The notes: generated by a model not told the origin, from the letters alone. A stretch of DNA of 64,000 bases from Parus major (GCF_001522545.3 NC_031783.1:8023433-8087432); one strand, 5' to 3'; positions 25,401-37,673 are shown, counted from the stretch's first letter. Program-made: numbers and translations.

Positions 25401-26039
25401 CAAACGAACAAAAACAACAAAAACAAATCCAACACATACACCAAAACATCCAATCATTTCTGTCCTATCTGGTGCAGGTTTGGCTGCACCTGTCTGTATG
25501 TCTGGGAGGCAGTGCCTCGCTGCACACCCACTCCTTCCCCTCAGCACCCTCAGCACTCTTTTGCCTAAAGCTACCCAGTACCTGCAGAATCCAACTTTCA
25601 AATCCAAGGGCACCAAATTCCCTTTAAAAATACCTTCTTTTTCATTTTCAAAGCCTTTTTTTCAGCTGAGGACATTATTACTTGTCATAAATAAGAGCTG
25701 CCAGCTGTGAAAAACATTCCATTCACTGTTCTAAAAATGCTTTATAATTGTTTCTCTCTACAGCAAAGAATTTTCTAACTACTCTGTGGTGCATTCAGCC
25801 AGTCAGGGGATGCAGTGGGAGGATTACTGATAAGGCTATCCATCAGTGTCACTCAAAAGGATTGGACCCCCAGAGTGCACTCACTAAGTAGAGAGTGTTT
25901 GCAGCACACTGGTGAATCTCTCAGGATTCCACTGCAGATGAGGATGCTCAAGAACTATCACCACATTGAATGAAAAATGGCATCCATCATGTTAAAATCA
26001 TGCCTTTACCAGAGCTAGGGTGTGGTTCTTTTCTTTTAG
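19443..26039. other. Gene-free stretch
   Basis: I see no supported gene. It contains a 27-bp direct repeat spaced 42 bp apart at 21311-21379, an A/C-rich tract near 22541-22564, A and T homopolymers of 9-11, and an A/C-rich low-complexity tract at 25396-25440. The remaining ORFs lack exon-like context. Confidence 0.6.
21311..21379. repeat. Direct repeat, two ~27-bp copies 42 bp apart
   Basis: The block tgacagat..tggttaattgggcc occurs at 21311-21336 and again at 21353-21379, with two substitutions. This fits a duplicated 42-bp unit. Confidence 0.75.
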
Positions 26040-26332
26040 GCTGTCATTCCAGAAAGAGCATGTGTGGATTATGTGAAGAAGCAAACAAGTGGTTTTGGCA
26101 GTTAATGCCTAGGACAGAGCTGAGAAGGAAGAGCGAGGCTGAAGAAGACATCAGGCTTGCAGACAGCATTGCCTGCAGATGGAGGCTCCAAGAAAGAAGC
26201 CAGTTGACTAAGAAAATAACGCTTGCCTTAAGTAACTTTCTTGCAGTGTCTGAAAGAGAGCTGGAGCATGGGAAGATGAGCTGCTCAAACTTTGCTTGTC
26301 AAAAAATTCATTTGAATTCAGACAGATTTTAG
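26040..26332 (+). CDS. Candidate terminal exon, product unrecognised
   Basis: A strong acceptor-like tract (ttcttttcttttag, AG at 26038-26039) precedes a frame open for 97 codons to TAG at 26330-26332, entered in phase 1. The predicted peptide is rich in charged residues and has a CGLCEEANKW block near its start. That composition looks more protein-like than most chance ORFs here, but I match it to no family. ATTAAA near 26609 and AATAAA near 26694 could serve as polyadenylation signals. A second acceptor-like site at 26377-26378 opens another frame to 26562, so the structure is ambiguous. Confidence 0.18.
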
Positions 26333-26711
26333 TTTGCAAGAGTTTCACATTTCTAGATTTTCCCTTTTATATTTATAGGTTCAACAATCCTAAAATGAAA
26401 AGAAAAAGAAGTCTTAGTTTAAATGAATGGGGCCCAGAAACCAAGAGTAGTGATGTTTCATTCACCTTTCATCGTCATCTGAGATTTAGACTTTATGGGA
26501 AAGCCCAAAATGGGGATAGATTTGGAAAACTCAGCACTAATGAGTGGCTTCACCTTGTTTGATCTACAAAAAAGAAAGCCAATGGAGCAGCTTGATAGTC
26601 TTGCTATACATTAAACATCATTATTAAAGGATGATGAATTCTAGGTTATATTCTGTCCTAATGGCTGAGGAAGCAGGAAGAAATGGTAAGAAATAAAAAG
26701 GGCTTTATTAG
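26333..26711. other. Possible 3' UTR or unique spacer
   Basis: If the preceding open frame is a terminal exon, this would be its 3' UTR, with ATTAAA and AATAAA motifs near 26609 and 26694. It also contains a second acceptor-like site (AG at 26377-26378) followed by an open frame to 26562 with a basic KMKRKR block. Nothing else is recognised. Confidence 0.3.
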
Positions 26712-26950
26712 CAGAAAAGGTTCTTTTTGGACAGTAAGAAAAATATTTTCTTAAGGTAGTAGGGATTGAGATCCGCTGCCTTTGGATGTGCAAAAATCCC
26801 CTCACTGCAGCTGTGGAGAGCAGTTAAACTGTGATATGTCATGGGAGCTGTGTGGGCTGACTTGATCCTTCCTCAGAGCAGCACCTTGAGCCAGAAAGTC
26901 TCTGGAGACTCCTTCCAGCCTTTCACTCTCAGCTTCCTATGTGATACCCT
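26712..26950 (+). mobile_element. CR1 LINE 3'-end fragment, degraded
   Basis: The order of matches follows the CR1 3' end. First comes a block like the conserved 'attaggaaaaa.ttcttcac' segment at about 26741-26760, then 'gctgcctttggatg' at about 26778. A 'ggctgacttgatcc' segment at about 26855 corresponds to the 'ggactagatgatct' stretch. The last block, ctctggagactccttccagcct at about 26900, corresponds to 'ctccagaggtcccttccaacct'. Several indels separate the blocks, so this is an old copy. The borders are approximate. Confidence 0.5.
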
Positions 26951-29900
26951 GATGCAACATCCAAAGGAAACATTAATTCTGCCTTCCTGTGGCCAGAGGT
27001 ACAGTGGTAAATATCTGACCAGGGAATTGAGAGGAAAACGTCTTCATGCCAAATGAGACTGTGATGACAAAGACGGCCTTCAGGCCAGGGCCTGGAAATG
27101 AGGGAACAATCACACAATGCTCACAGCAAATCCAGCAGTATCAGGCAGCCCACAGTCTGAGTAGAGGCAATACAGCTCCAAGGGACAGCATTTCAAAGGG
27201 AATTAGTACTGCCATGGAGAAAGGCACAGTGTCTGCTTTGTGAAATGAAATAATCTCAAATGAGGTCACGGTTTCCACAGCCAGGTTTTGGTGGTTACAC
27301 AGATGCTTACTTCCACTACTAGGAAAACTCTGGCTGAGAGGTAGACTGAGTGTTTCTGATGCTAGGTCTCCCTGTGCTGTCAATAAAATCAAAGTACTTC
27401 CAAGGGAGGAGAGCTAGCCCAGTGCAGCAGAGCAGTTCTGCAGCAAACAGGTGGGGTTTTCTCTCCTGAGGCAGCAGCAGCTCCAGGCACTGGCTGCCCT
27501 GTCGCTGCAGCAGAACCTCCAGTGTGTCACCACCTGCAAGTCCTGTGTCTCTCACAGCACCCTGGTTGCTGCCACTCTGTCCTGCTTCTCCCTCAGAAAG
27601 GAGAGTGGATGTCACTGCTACTCTGCTTGATTGCCAAGAGGTGGCTGGCTGTCACTGTTCCTTCTCTTCACTGAGCTCTTCTCCTGCCCAAGCCTGTTCT
27701 GGCTCTGGCAGAACACAAGCAATCCCTCCCTCATACCAGGCAGCGCAGTCACAGTCCTCCTAAACTAATTGTATCTTCTTTCAAAACTTTGGCATGAAGG
27801 AAATATTAATTAGTTATTTTAGCATGACTACAGGGAGAGCAGGATGAGAGCCTGTGTTCTGCAGCACAACTTGTGTGATTAGACATTCCCAGGTTTGGGA
27901 AATACTAACAGCTCCATTTCCAGAAAGCCACAGCACCACATACTTTGGGGATAAATACTTTATCTGTGTGTCTGAACATCAGAGGCCATCTCAAAGCTGA
28001 GCACTCGAATGCAGAGTCATGCTTAAATCTAAGCAATCCAATCAACAAGTTGGAAGTTGCAGAATTCCATGTGGAAGAGCCACACCCCGTGAGGGAGCAG
28101 CTGGCATCAGCCCTGCAGCAGCTCTGCTGACAGAGCACAGCATGATCCATGTGCAAAGGTACTAATCACAGCAGAGATTCAGCTCTGAAACACTCACCAG
28201 ACTGTTTAACACCTCAATGGAGCAGCAGAATGCAATTCATCCTGAAGGTGCTCTATTCCCATTCAAAATGATGCCTGGGCCATATTTACAGTGAAATGGC
28301 ATTTGTCCTTAGAGCACTTGCTTTCAGGATGCTGAGAAAATGTGAATTCTGTGTCAGATGCCAAGTGTCAGGAGGGGTGAATTGGCCCCAAGCCAGCATG
28401 GGGCACAGGATCCATCAGAGGCCACAGGAGAGCTCACATGTGAGCATTGCTGCTCTTTCTCCCTCTCTGCATTTCTGCTCCAGCCACAGCCCTGCACACT
28501 GAACCTCATTTGGCTGCCAGTGTCACACACACAACAAGCAGTGATCCAGCAGTGATCCATGCCCAGTGCTCCCAGCTCTGGAGACCACACAAAGATATGA
28601 CAATATAGTGTCAGCTAAGTGGGATACCCAGGAGTACTTCAGCAAGGATTACACAAACCATAGCAAAAGAGAAACACATTCCTTTGCCAGGAAACCACAG
28701 AACATCAATTAAATCAGTTAGTTACAGCCAATGCAGGGAAAAAAGGTCTCATTTTGGCCCCATGGACAGCTACCTGCTGATTTGACCACGTCACTCTTCA
28801 TTCTTTCAAATCCCCATGTACAAATATGTCATCTCAACACCTTCAGTGCTCTGTTTACCTCTGACTTTCCATGCCATTCCTCTCTTGCCAGGTTTCAGGC
28901 TGATCACACATCACTCTAGGGACAGTCCTGCTGTCCACCCTCATGTTCACTCCTGTGCCCACACTGATGGGGCCACTCTGGAGAATCATTCTGGACACAA
29001 AGAGAAAGGAATTGCATGCAAATTGTTCCTTGTAATTCCTTTTCTTCTAATCCCTGCCTGACTGCTCTGGCCTCCTTCAACCCATTCCCAGGGCCCTGAG
29101 TCTGTTCAGACTTTACTCTGGTTCCCACCTCCTGCTGCCACCTCCACAATTTCTTCTCCCACCTCACCTTTCCTCCTTAGAAGAACAAGTGACACACAGC
29201 CCACCCAAGGGGTTTGCTGGTTTGGGAGAGAATGACATCCAAAAAAACCCACCCAACCAGAACTGCAGGGGCAAGGTGGGCATACACAGCAAGGAAAAGT
29301 GCAAAAAACTGACAGGAACGTTCAAATAATTCTTTGATGCAAAATGTGTGTGGAAAGAAAACATTGAAATTGAGCATTTGAGGGTTGAGGAGGTCATTGC
29401 TGTGTTTGAGGGTGGGTTACTTGCTCCAGAGGCCTCTCTGTAAGAGCTCCCACTGCTAAACCACATAAATTCACACAGCCTAATTTCCAGCAGTGCTCAT
29501 CACCTGCCACTGATTTAACAGCTTCAGGAAGAGCTCAGTGCTCATACCCAGTAAACACCTGACTTTCAGAGAGGCTTTCCATCAGTTGTTTTGCAGACTG
29601 TGATTTGGATCCACAGCCTTTTGAAGGCTCAGAGAGCTAAAATTTGCACTGTCAGACAGGTGCAATTAGCCCCATCTGTTCCTGCAACTCATTTACTGGT
29701 TTGTGTAATTTCTAGTGCAAAACGAAGCTTGAGGGGGAAGAAGAAAAAATTATTTCAGAAAATCATTGTTAGGAAATGGAATTTGCTGTTGCCATGGTCT
29801 TGAGTGATGGGACAGGGAACTCAAACCTCACTGTGCAGTCAAACCTTACCCAGAAAACAGCTTGGGCAGTCCTCACAGGCACTGCCAGACCTTTACTAAA

Positions 29901-32271
29901 CATAAACCTGCACAAAACCACATGGCTGATCCTAAAACCTGATGCACACGATGCTGTTCCTGCCCAGGAAGGACCTCTGCAGTGGCCAGGCTCACTCTGC
30001 ATTCTGTCCCCACAGCCCAGGGCCAGCCTCAGACTCTTCCTGACCTCCTTGTCTGCTGGTAGCAAGCACTGAACTACTACTAATTCAGTGCTGTAAGCTG
30101 GGCTAAAGAAAACTGAATTAATAACAAACATGCTTTGTAAATTTGGATTGAATTCAGCAAGCACTTAATCAAAGAAGGAGAAGCACTGAAAGCCTGCTGG
30201 CCTTACTTTATATTTTCAAGATTCATTACTGTTATTGCATTCCACAGAAATTTTGTTCTTTTCTCTTTTGCAGCAAAGAGTAAAAGGCTTAGATCATTTG
30301 AAAATAAAATTACTTATTCATTTCAAGCTGAATAAAACATCTAGGTTGAAATGATGCTGGGCTTCCTTTTACCTGCACTTCCCCCAGAATTGATTTTTTT
30401 AATGCTGTCCTCATAAGAGGCAATAGCATAGTTATAGCACCCACTGTCCTTCAAGGAACCTCAGGCTGGTGTGTTCAGGGTTTGAAGCCAGGAACCAAAA
30501 TCTTGTTTTACATTTACAAATGGATGCACAAAAGCCAGTTTGTGTATGACAGAAAATGGCAGCTACCTCTGCCCTGCTACTGTGAGGAGTGAAAGGGGAG
30601 ATGCAGACCCATGTACAGCTTAGATCTACAAATATCTCAATTTGTTTTGGGAATCAAGTCATTTCAGCAGATCCTTTCATCATCCTGCAAAGGATGGATC
30701 CTACCACATCATCTTACCAGCATTAAAAACAATGGGCTAGATTTCCCTTATGACAAAAAACATTCCCAGCAAGTATTACAGCTGTTGTAGGAAATTTTTT
30801 ATTCTCCTGCATCAAAGCACTCAGTATTGAATTGTTATGATTTAGACTTTCTTGGATACAGGTGCCCACACCTTTCTGAGACGGTGGAGTGATTGCAATG
30901 TTACAGAGATGAATGGGAAGATATTAGTCAACTCTGTGATACACAATATTTTTGGAGGAATAGTACATAAAAAGGACAAGTAATCCCTTCTTTGTAGGTG
31001 TATGAAGACACGAGGGAGTGGAGCTGGAGCAGTACTGCAGCACAGGATGGGTGTGAGTGTGGGGAGTGAAAAGCAGAGACACCTCACACCATCACTGTAA
31101 CACCACACAGGTCATTTCTGGCTAGCCCAGGGGTGGGAGAGGTTCACACACATTCCTAGCACTGATTCACATCCATTTTAGTATTAAAAGGGACTAGAAT
31201 GGTCACTAATTTCTCCACCTTGCATGTGGCAGGACTTCCCCCAGCAAGTCCTTCACCAGACACCATCTCAGCAATGACAATCTTATTTTCAGAAAAAGCA
31301 CCCAGTTTTAGGGACTACATTTGACAATGAATCCAGCACAATCCAATGCAAATTGTTTAAATAACTAATTCTGGCAGCAAAAGTGTACACACATTTCTAG
31401 GCCTGATACATCTGTTCTTCTTCACTGGTTTTCCAGTGATCAGGAGAGCTGCTTCCACACTCTGCTCCAGTTTTGTGGCCTGGCCAGGAGCAGAGTCCAA
31501 CACAAACGATGGGAGGGGTACTCAGAGGGCTGGAAAACCTCAGTCTTACCCCCTCTCAGGGCATAAAACCCCAGCCTGTGGTTATGTGCTGACATAAACA
31601 CTGCAGTCAAGGAATCTGTGCCTCTCCTTGCCAGGATCAAGCAAGCAGAGCTCAGAGAAGCCTTGCACTGCTGAGCATGAAAGCTCAAAACTTTTCCAAC
31701 TTGACAACAGCGGTGATTTACAACAGCACAAAAGCTCTGTAGAGCAACTTAGAGCAAGGCTCCATTAGTTAGCAGACAGAAGATAGGAGTAATCAATTTT
31801 GCTCAGTCTGGACTGAAGTTCTGGAACTTTCCTCAGGTTCAAAAGAAACACAAAGGTGTTTGAGCATCATTTTTTAACCTATTAAAGAGAAGATTATCAA
31901 GAAATGTAATAGGAAAAAAAGCCCACAGCCTACCCTTCTGCTTGGCTCTCCAGCATATACAAGCACAATTTAAATAAATATTTGTTGAGATAAATGAGGA
32001 TTGAGTTAAGAGTTTTGTGTTTCTCCTGGGGCTACTGCTTGCCATGCCTCCTGCCATTAAGCAGGACCTTGCTCCTGAAACAACTCATGGTGAACAGTAA
32101 GATTATTCAGAGAGAAAACTCTTTATACAAGAGGCTATATCAGACTATAAGAAAAGTCAGGATTTGAATAGGAGGGTGCTTTAGGCGACTGGACTTCAGC
32201 TGTGCTGAACTCTATCCTTGGTTTTGCACTGCTCAGTGTGTCAGGTGCATATTGCCTCATTTTATCTTCAG
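26951..32271. other. Gene-free stretch
   Basis: Unique sequence with no supported gene. GC-richer patches at 27420-27560 and 29940-30050 create chance ORFs on both strands (29769-30164). A minus-strand donor-like site lies at about 31553 without a convincing acceptor. Confidence 0.6.
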
Positions 32272-32363
32272 TAGGGGAGCCAGAAACCATGGGAAGAAGC
32301 AGAATAAAGAGAAGGAGACTAAAGAAAACAATGAGTGATGATGAGGGCTTTGAACAGGAAGAG
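32272..32363 (+). CDS. Candidate coding exon a, product unrecognised
   Basis: The acceptor tract cctcattttatcttcag (AG at 32270-32271) precedes a 92-bp segment open in only one frame, entered in phase 1 and left in phase 0. It ends at GAG|gtttgt (gt at 32364-32365), an acceptable but not strong donor. The peptide has a basic block IKRRRLKK, which resembles a nuclear-localisation signal, followed by an acidic SDDEGFEQEE block. It continues in frame into the candidate exon at 32654. The antisense strand also has an open frame here with a hydrophobic, signal-peptide-like segment, because the complement of the Lys/Arg codons gives Phe/Leu. The splice signals favour the + strand. I do not recognise the protein. 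Confidence 0.33.
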
Positions 32364-32653
32364 GTTTGTTGTGTTTTTTTTAAATAAAATACTTTCACAG
32401 AAAGGTTTAACAAAATTTACCTATGTTGTAATACCCTGCTAGATTAAAGGCTTAAGCACATTTGCAAAATGAAAATGAATCCTGTGTTTAATCATTCTAT
32501 TATAAAATTCATTAATCTTGCAACAGCTTTGAATTACACAATTATACAAATATTTTGCATTCTATGATTTGATTCAGTAATCTCATTTATTTTAGATTTT
32601 ATTAGCTATTTGCTTCAATTTGTTCAGTGAGATGCTCATTTGGTTTTCTTCAG

Positions 32654-32770
32654 AAAAGGAAGGATGATTTCTTCACCCTAATGGGAAGATCAGAACCAGC
32701 CTCATATCTCAGGGCTGCTCTGGAGACTAAGTTTCTTCTCCCTGGAGCATTGCTCCTCTCAGACAGGGAG
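32654..32770 (+). CDS. Candidate coding exon b, product unrecognised
   Basis: The acceptor ttggttttcttcag (AG at 32652-32653) and a near-consensus donor GGGAG|gtaagt (gt at 32771-32772) bracket 117 bp, exactly 39 codons. Two frames hit stops within about 10 codons; the third is open throughout, in phase 0 at both ends. The peptide begins KRKDDFFTLMGRSEPASYL and ends LLLSDRE. The phase fits exon a upstream (290-bp intron) and exon c downstream (141-bp intron). This is the best-supported candidate exon in the window. No known family comes to mind, so it may belong to a fast-evolving or unannotated gene, or be non-coding. Confidence 0.4.
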
Positions 32771-32911
32771 GTAAGTTAATCTCCTATCTTTTCCTAATTT
32801 TCTTAAAGTAGAGAAAATGTACTGAATAAACAAATGGTATTTTTTGCTTGTGGAACTCCTCCCAGCTCCTCAAGGGTGCTGCTGCTCCTTTCCCTCCTTG
32901 CTGTCACACAG

Positions 32912-32981
32912 GTGACAGTCCCTCCCCCTGCCCTGGGCATCTCCCCCACTCTGATGATTTCTCCTTTCCTGCCCAGCTCAG
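32912..32981 (+). CDS. Candidate coding exon c, product unrecognised
   Basis: A long pyrimidine tract (tgctcctttccctccttgctgtcacacag, AG at 32910-32911) and a strong donor, CTCAG|gtgagg (gt at 32982-32983), bracket 70 bp. In the frame that follows exon b (phase 0) it encodes 23 residues, proline- and serine-rich, starting VTVPPPALG, and leaves one base over (phase 1). A second frame is also open. The next nearby acceptor (AG at 33070-33071) would give a stop after about eight residues; otherwise the chain would need a distant exon. Confidence 0.35.
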
Positions 32982-35615
32982 GTGAGGGAAGGGGAGCTGC
33001 TGCAGGGATCTGCTGCTGAGAGCACAAAGAGCACAGAACTCATCTGGGACTGCTCTGCTGCTTGTGTGCAGGGTGGAGGAGGAGGATGCCTCAATGTTAG
33101 GGACTTCTTCAAAGCCTCAGAGGACTTTGGATTAACCATGTAAAACTTAAAGAATGTTTCCTCCCCATCCTCCCCCAATACATAGGGATTAAACAATTTA
33201 GATGATGATTTTAGGTTAACAGACCAAGTGAACAAAAAATACCAAAATGCAAGTCCCCATGGGCAGACCTCCACAAACACAAGTACTCTTCCTGAGTATC
33301 TGATCTGGAAAGCAATTGGTTTTAACTATGAATTATGCAGAAAATATACCATTTTACGTGTATTTGCAAAAGCAATGGCTCAATTCCCTTGTTTACTGCC
33401 GAGGCACCTCCAGTTTAGAGATGACTTGAACATTTGGAGCCAGAGATCACTAGGTATAATCCTTCTCTGGCCTTATTGAATCTGTAAACAGATAAGGCAA
33501 AGCCTGAAGAAATGATCCCTCCAGCAGGTCAGCCTACACAGACATGCACACACACACACTCTTCCTCTGTTCTAAAGGTTCAGAGTATTTTGTTAGCTGG
33601 AGGTAAGATTAAAGAAGAATTTAAGTCACCCAAAGCCTTTTTCTAAATGTGAAGATATGATAAGAGTTTGAGTTGAATCATCAAAAGCAGTGAAAGTTGG
33701 GACTGAGAACAATGAAAAAATCAGTACTGCAGATTCACATGAGCAAAGATTCATGTGATTAGCCCTTTCTAGGGGTTAAAAAAATTGATATAGCAGGATT
33801 ATTGCAGCCAGCCTTGGGCTTTGAAGGCCCACACAGACACATTTCCAAGGTAGAGTGGCTTCATTCCAACTTGAAAGGCAGAGGGAGGAAAATAAGAAAA
33901 TAACAGGTGTGGTGTTCTAGTGCATTGAGAACTGAAAATCTGCTTTCCATATTCATTACAGAAGAATAAACCTGGAGTCACAACGTGATATACCCACACA
34001 AAATTAATAAGATCTGCAATTTATACAACAGTTTAAACTAAATTTTCAAGCCCCTGTAGAGATTTCTAATTCATAGTACTGATGTAGTTCCTTAAAATAA
34101 TTGGGGTATATACCTCATCCTCACACACTCACACAGGGAGATGGCACAGATGTTACCCAGAGTGTAAAGCTCCCTGTAAATCACTCTGTCCTGGGTGATT
34201 GGTGAGGGCTGACCCTTTTCTGGGTGCTGCCAGCTCCATCCACCCCCTGTGCCGAGCTGCAAACCACCTGCAGGGCTCCCTCAGCCCAGCTCTGTGCCCT
34301 GCTGGGAGCACCTGCATCCCTGCCTGCCAAAACCCCTTCTGGGAACTGCCTGGGCTCCAGCACTCAGCCATGGCAGGCACTGCACCTTGCACAGAAACCA
34401 CCAGCAAATGGACCCAGATTAATCCCCCTCCTAAGGGAAATTAAAATCTCAGGGAAGGCTTGGGAAGACAGCGGTGCCTGTCAGTGATGTCTCAATTGTT
34501 ATCAGTGGAAGGCTGTGCAACTTTTCACCTCCATTTCCCCTTGTTAAGGTGGTATCCAAACCTGCCCCCAGCACAGGCTTGTGGTGCTACAAAGATGTAG
34601 TTCAGTTCAGAGACCAGCAAAGGGCTCAGCAATTTCCTCACCACTGAGAAAGCTTAAGCTACCTTTGGGGGCAGTTTTGTCTTTCCCCAAGAAGATGCAT
34701 TACTTGACCAGCTTGGCACTCCACAAGAGCCTCTCTTAGGTGCAGAGTGAGGAATTGATGGGAAGAAAAAAATTACCAGTTCTAGATTTTCCCTGCTGCT
34801 GCCAGTCTATGCTGATGGCCTCCAAACTAAGCCCAGTACAGGATATGAGCACCTCTGTTACTTAAAATCCCCACTGACCTTGGGAGGTAGTTCACTTCTC
34901 CCTGGTTCTCAGAACTTCAGGATGGATCAGGTGTGCTGCTTCAAGCGTCATCCCCTGTCCCTTCAAATGACAATAATTTATAAATATGTAAGTGTGCAGC
35001 ATTTGTCTGGAACACTGGCAAACAAACAATTGCTACAAGGTCACTCAGAGAAGAATTCATGATACTTTACATCACCTCTTCTCACTGGGTATCAGTAAAG
35101 AATGGCTATTACTGCCTTTGCAGACCAATTTTAAATGGTTCCATTCTATAGTGTTTGTACACAAAGCACTGCATTTTGACTCATAAATTACACTGAGATC
35201 AGTAAACCTCTATTTCTTGAAGTCAGAGCTTCATTTTTTCACTTTCAAACACAAAGTCCCTTCAAGGCAGGGAACATCTTCATATTGTGTATATGGGAGC
35301 CCCAGTCCCTGCTTCAAGGGAGGGATAAAAACACAAATTCACCCATGGCTGAAGAGCAGCATCTCTGCCAGTGATGCAGGGCCTTAAGATGGGTATTATA
35401 TACACAAGTGGTGGCTGTGGCTGAATGAGAATCAGGCCTTTGTGGTTTTTTCTTGGTCACTGAAACACAGCTGGAAATTTGATGGTGAATTTAAGCCTGA
35501 AATTTGGTAACACTGCCTTCCCAGCACACATCTACTGGGTGTTTCCTCTGTCCAGACTCCTCTCCTGATCCTGCTGCCACAGTGCCTGAGCACCTCCCGA
35601 AGCAGTGATCCTCAG
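32982..35615. other. Gene-free stretch
   Basis: I see no supported gene beyond the exon cluster. A short (CA)n array lies at about 33547-33559, and a donor-like gtaaga follows a possible 25-bp micro-exon at about 33580-33603. A GC-rich patch at 34200-34430 produces chance ORFs in several frames. Confidence 0.55.
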
Positions 35616-35724
35616 TGAGTGAGGAGCTCTATTACCTGCACTTTACACCAGGGAAAAGGGGTGCAGGGAGACTAGACAGCTTGTCCAAAGTCATGCAGGA
35701 CAGGTTTGAGCTCCAGATTGCTAA
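35616..35724 (-). mobile_element. MIR-type SINE remnant
   Basis: On the + strand the sequence reads tattacctgcactttaca, then a purine-rich stretch with gtgcagggagacta, then cttgtccaaagtcatgcag and tttgagctccag. This follows the reverse complement of the MIR core and tail (cattttacagatgaggaaactgag..., cttgcccaaggtcacacag, gatttgaacccag). The element therefore lies on the minus strand. It is old and divergent, and the borders are approximate. Confidence 0.5.
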
Positions 35725-36886
35725 TTTCAGCCTGGCCAGTCCCTCCTTCACCTGAGCTGGTCTTTATAGAGCATCATCCAGCCATTCTCAGCTAAACAAG
35801 TCATAAAGACACAGAGCCAGGCATGCATCACAAGGAAATGACTGCAATAGAGGCAGGGGGCTGACACTAACAGACATTTGAACTACAAAACCAAAACTAA
35901 ATTAAAATTAAAGCCTCCTTATTAAATTCCTAATTGTTGTGTGATGCTGTGCAATGATTTTTAAATCACTGCACCTTTGCTTTTGTGTGGCAAAAGTAGA
36001 GGAAAATATGGGCTGAACCCAAACCTTTGCTTGGCTTTATTATGTGCAATTCCTTTTTTAGCATTCTGAGCATTTAACCTTGAAAAATAGTGTTGTTTTG
36101 CTGCTGTGTTTTCTGATTGTTAGTCTCAAGGCATCTCAGTGGCATCTTTATAAATCTGCTGTAGCTGGTAAATATTTCTTGCGGTCCAGAGCTGACGACT
36201 GAAAAACCCAGATCACTTTTAGCTGTCAGGCAATTAATGTAATCCAAAGGAAATGAAAGGTATGTGCAACTGGGACTGCTTTTAAAAACACAGGGTTCCT
36301 GACTCATGCTTCTAAGGGGAACAAGGAAAAGCATCAATAAAATAAAGCATAGACAGGGTGCTGGAAAAGATCTTGAGACTCTGAATGCCATTTCATTGCA
36401 GATTATGTGACAGCTACCATTGTGAGAGAAAACATCATAAATGTATTTATTGATATCCTGTTTCAAACAACAGCCACATTATAGTTACACAGGGCTGCAT
36501 CATCTCACATCATCAGCTTCTACCTTCTCCTCTTTTGGGTCATTCCTTTTTTTTAAAGCCAAGCAGAGGAAAGAGGAATTTGTGTTTAGAGATGCAATGC
36601 CAGCACTGATGGCTGCTCTTAGCCAAAAGACAAAGGGAAAGAGGGAGCTAAGCTGGTGAGATACAAAGGTAGTCAGGCACAGGATCAATACACTTATGAG
36701 CCAAGGTCTGAAACAAGTTTCAGGCTCCCTGTGGGCACAGAGAGGCTGCTGCAATCTGGAGTGCAGGAGCAGGGATTTCAGCCTTCACCCAAATGTGTTG
36801 CTATCAACAACCTCCCAGCAGGTACCAAGGGAGGAGGCCAAGGGAGAAGTCAAGTGCTTGGCATTTCAAAACTCAAACCAAAGCTT

Positions 36887-36932
36887 AGGGATTTGGCAAT
36901 CTAACAGCAATTCAGGGATTTGGCAATCTAAC
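36887..36932. repeat. Tandem duplication, 27-bp period
   Basis: The 19-mer agggatttggcaatctaac occurs at 36887-36905 and 36914-36932, giving a 27-bp offset. Confidence 0.85.
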
Positions 36933-37638
36933 TAGTAGCCTTTTTATTTGGTCAGTAAACACTGCCAGTGCCACAGATGTGCAAAAGGAGCGAGCTCAAA
37001 TGCCAGGTTGGGGCAGGGTTGGAGATGAGTAAAGCAAGGGACAGGCTTTGTGAGCTTCACCAAGGTCCCCTGGCACAGCTGAGGATGTTACTGCTTTAGC
37101 AAAACCAGGGCAAAACCTGGTGGGACACAAGAGAGAATCTTCTAACCTCAACAGTGCCCCTGAACAGACCTGGGAGAGCATCAGTGCCTGTGGCTGACAG
37201 GACCCAGCACCTCCTCTGTGCATCAGCCATGCACCTCCCAGCCCTCAGCCTGCACCATGCTGCTCTGCCCCAGGGACATCTCTGCAAGCCCAGAGCCACA
37301 GCTCTGAGCACGGATCCCATTTGCATCTCCTGAGCAGTTCAGCTTGCATCTAATCCTCCTTTCTTCCTCTGGAGTTAGAAAGAGTACTGCCTGTATTAAG
37401 ATAGCAGGATCAGGCCCTTTTATGGTTCTGCCAATATAGAATAATTAAAGCAAACTAAATGAATAATTCCAGCAGATGAAAATTAACTCAGCCACATAGG
37501 CAGATAAAAGCATCTCCTGTTATTTGAAGTGTCTGTGGAGCTGCACCTTTAAACACCATGGCAACCAATACCATTACTGAGTTCTTTTTTATATCTCATT
37601 TAAAATGTAGGAAAATTGATGCTTTATTCACTCTGGGG

Positions 37639-37673
37639 TGGGTTTTTTTATGGGTTTTTTGTGGGTTTTTTTT
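37639..37673. repeat. G/T low-complexity tract
   Basis: Three imperfect units of TGGG followed by six to eight T occur in a row. The tract is strongly asymmetric between strands. Confidence 0.7.

Noticed and set aside
32135..32413. Minus-strand ORF with a hydrophobic, signal-peptide-like segment
   Set aside because: The hydrophobic run is the complement of the Lys/Arg block of the + strand candidate exon, whose splice signals are better.
33579..33603. 25-bp micro-exon between ctgttctaaag and gtaaga
   Set aside because: Too short to support without transcript data.
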